A DNA stretch of 13,787 nt from Pseudonocardiales bacterium (GTDB taxonomy: Bacteria > Actinomycetota > Actinomycetes > Mycobacteriales > Pseudonocardiaceae), in the NCBI GenBank assembly GCA_025465385.1, contig JAODNG010000070.1, positions 1 through 13,787 of the forward strand. Reading direction: 5' to 3'. Made by a program: the position numbers and the translations under genes. The notes under the pieces were generated by a model. The model had not been told where the DNA came from and searched no databases. It saw nothing but the letters and a program-made list of their open reading frames with translations. Within the stretch, counting starts at the first letter, position 1. Every line of letters starts with the position of its first letter. Of the stretch, positions 12,659 through 13,787 are shown piece after piece.

Positions 12659-13733
12659 GGCCGGGCGGTGTCCGATGATTGCGCTGGAAGGCGTCAGCAA
12701 GACCTACCCGAAGCAGTCGAAGCCGGCTGTAACCGAGCTGAACCTCCAGGTTCCCGAGGGCGCCATCGTGACACTCATCGGGCCGTCCGGGTGCGGCAAA
12801 ACGACCATTCTGAAAATGATGAACCGGCTCATCGAACCGACCACCGGACGTATTCTGCTCGCCGGCGAGGACGTCACCGACGCCAACGGCGACCAGCTGC
12901 GCAGGCGGATCGGCTATGTGATCCAGCAGGTGGGGCTGTTTCCGCACCTGACGATCGCGGACAACATCGCGGTGGTGCCCAAGATGCTGGGCTGGGACAA
13001 GCGCCGGGTCACCAGCCGGGTCGACGAACTCCTGCACTTGGTCGGGATGGAGCCCGGCGACTTCCGGGACCGCTACCCGCGGCAGCTCTCCGGCGGGCAA
13101 CAGCAACGCGTCGGCGTGGCCCGCGGGCTGGCGGCCGACCCCCCGGTGATGCTGATGGACGAGCCTTTCGGGGCCATCGACCCGATCACCCGGGAGCGGT
13201 TGCAGGACGAGTTCCTCGAGGTGCAACGCCAGGTCGCCAAGACCATCTGTTTCGTCACCCACGATCTGTCCGAAGCCGTGAAGCTGGGAGATCGAATCGC
13301 GGTATTCGCTGCTCGCGGACGGTTAGCGCAATACGACACTCCGAGCGAGGTGCTCGCCCATCCCGCCGACGACTTCGTCGCCGAGTTTGTCGGCAGCGGC
13401 GCCGCCGTCCGCCGTCTGTCCCTGCTGCCGATCAGCCAGCTGGAGCTGGCGGAGATCGTGATCTCCGGTGCCGGCGCTGCGGCAAAGGACCGTCCAGTGC
13501 TGTCAGTGGACGACGCGGGTCGCCCGTCGGCGTGGCACCATGTGCCCGGATCCGAACGACCTCCGGCGCTGGTGACGGTGCCACTGTCGGCCACTGTGTA
13601 TGACGCCGTCGACGTCATGCTCGACGGCCACGCTCCGGTGGTCGTGGTAGTCGATGACGACGGCCAACCCCGGGGTGCGCTGCGGTGGGACTCGCTGGTG
13701 GCCGACCTTCGCCCTAACGGGCAGCTGCGATGA
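12651..13733 (+). CDS. OpuCA/ProV-type ABC transporter ATP-binding protein
   Basis: A 360 aa ATPase powering the compatible-solute importer. Walker A GPSGCGKT is at residues 44-51, the Q loop follows IGYVIQQVGLFPH (about 88-99), the signature LSGGQQQR is at 146-153, Walker B VMLMDE at 166-171 and the switch histidine is His204 in FVTHD. The C-terminal 120 residues end in a single CBS-like segment (PLSATVYDAVDVMLDG, then VVVVVDDDGQPRG). In OpuA-type ATPases CBS domains sense ionic strength or nucleotide. The GTG start at 12651 has AGGGGG six bases upstream; ATG at 12675 is the alternative. Stop overlaps the next gene as ATGA. Confidence 0.92.
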   Translation: MSEAGRCPMIALEGVSKTYPKQSKPAVTELNLQVPEGAIVTLIGPSGCGKTTILKMMNRLIEPTTGRILLAGEDVTDANGDQLRRRIGYVIQQVGLFPHLTIADNIAVVPKMLGWDKRRVTSRVDELLHLVGMEPGDFRDRYPRQLSGGQQQRVGVARGLAADPPVMLMDEPFGAIDPITRERLQDEFLEVQRQVAKTICFVTHDLSEAVKLGDRIAVFAARGRLAQYDTPSEVLAHPADDFVAEFVGSGAAVRRLSLLPISQLELAEIVISGAGAAAKDRPVLSVDDAGRPSAWHHVPGSERPPALVTVPLSATVYDAVDVMLDGHAPVVVVVDDDGQPRGALRWDSLVADLRPNGQLR

Positions 13734-13787
13734 CAGCGGCTGCACCGGGCTGGATCCGGCGCAACCGCGACCTAATCGCCGCCCCGA
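13730..13787 (+). CDS. Start of the next importer gene, probably second permease (partial)
   Basis: The ATG at 13730 overlaps the ATPase stop in an ATGA arrangement, and 19 codons are visible (MTAAAPGWIRRNRDLIAAP). A basic, short N-terminus before the first helix fits a second OpuC-type permease, which usually follows in this operon order. Too little is present to exclude a substrate-binding protein. Confidence 0.55.
   Translation, partial: MTAAAPGWIRRNRDLIAAP

Overview
The window reads as chromosomal DNA of a high-GC actinomycete, probably a Pseudonocardiaceae-like genus (inference). The grounds are GC-rich third codon positions, frequent GTG starts, an XRE/TPR regulator of the type common in actinomycetes, a short zinc-ribbon-like protein typical of these genomes, and a truncated trypco2-like gene. 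The genus cannot be fixed from sequence alone.

Layout. (1) 1-78: the 3' part of a tRNA-Leu(CAG). (2) About 208-2565, minus strand: three tandem, diverged copies of one cassette. Each holds a structured 5' leader, a strong Shine-Dalgarno, a 79-83 aa glycine-rich peptide with a near-invariant N-terminal half (QHxELLPARTVMSMF), a conserved hairpin just after the stop codon, and a long palindromic terminator sharing a GGAGGGGTGGCCA-type arm. Between copies 2 and 3 lies a truncated minus-strand remnant resembling a trypco2 protein plus a 25-codon overlapping ORF. Short TACCTA-type boxes recur through the region. This is the most unusual part of the window. (3) 2720-4784, minus strand: a two-gene operon of a Baeyer-Villiger-type flavin monooxygenase and a 2'-5' RNA ligase/cyclic phosphodiesterase (ThpR). 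(4) 5070-5687, plus strand: an unrecognised 205 aa protein behind a perfect dyad. It converges on a DUF805 membrane protein (5786-6202, minus), with a long hairpin between them. (5) 6203-6950: no convincing gene, but four inverted repeats. (6) 6951-7355, minus strand: a small CxxC protein, divergent from a plus-strand set of XRE/TPR regulator, APH-fold phosphotransferase and a Dit1/PvcA-family (isonitrile synthase-like) enzyme (7638-11466). The three overlap or abut and look translationally coupled. A 93 aa unknown protein follows. (7) 11972 to the end, plus strand: the start of an OpuC/ProU-type ABC importer for compatible solutes (permease, ATPase, first codons of a second protein).

How the genes may work together. 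The XRE-APH-Dit1/PvcA set looks like a small regulated biosynthetic unit, possibly making a modified amino-acid metabolite. The peptide cassettes look like RiPP-type precursors or secreted or structural glycine-rich peptides. No modification enzyme or dedicated exporter lies beside them in this window, so their partners are either outside it or absent. The ABC importer is ordinary osmoprotectant uptake. Family assignments are from motif recognition only; no searches were run.
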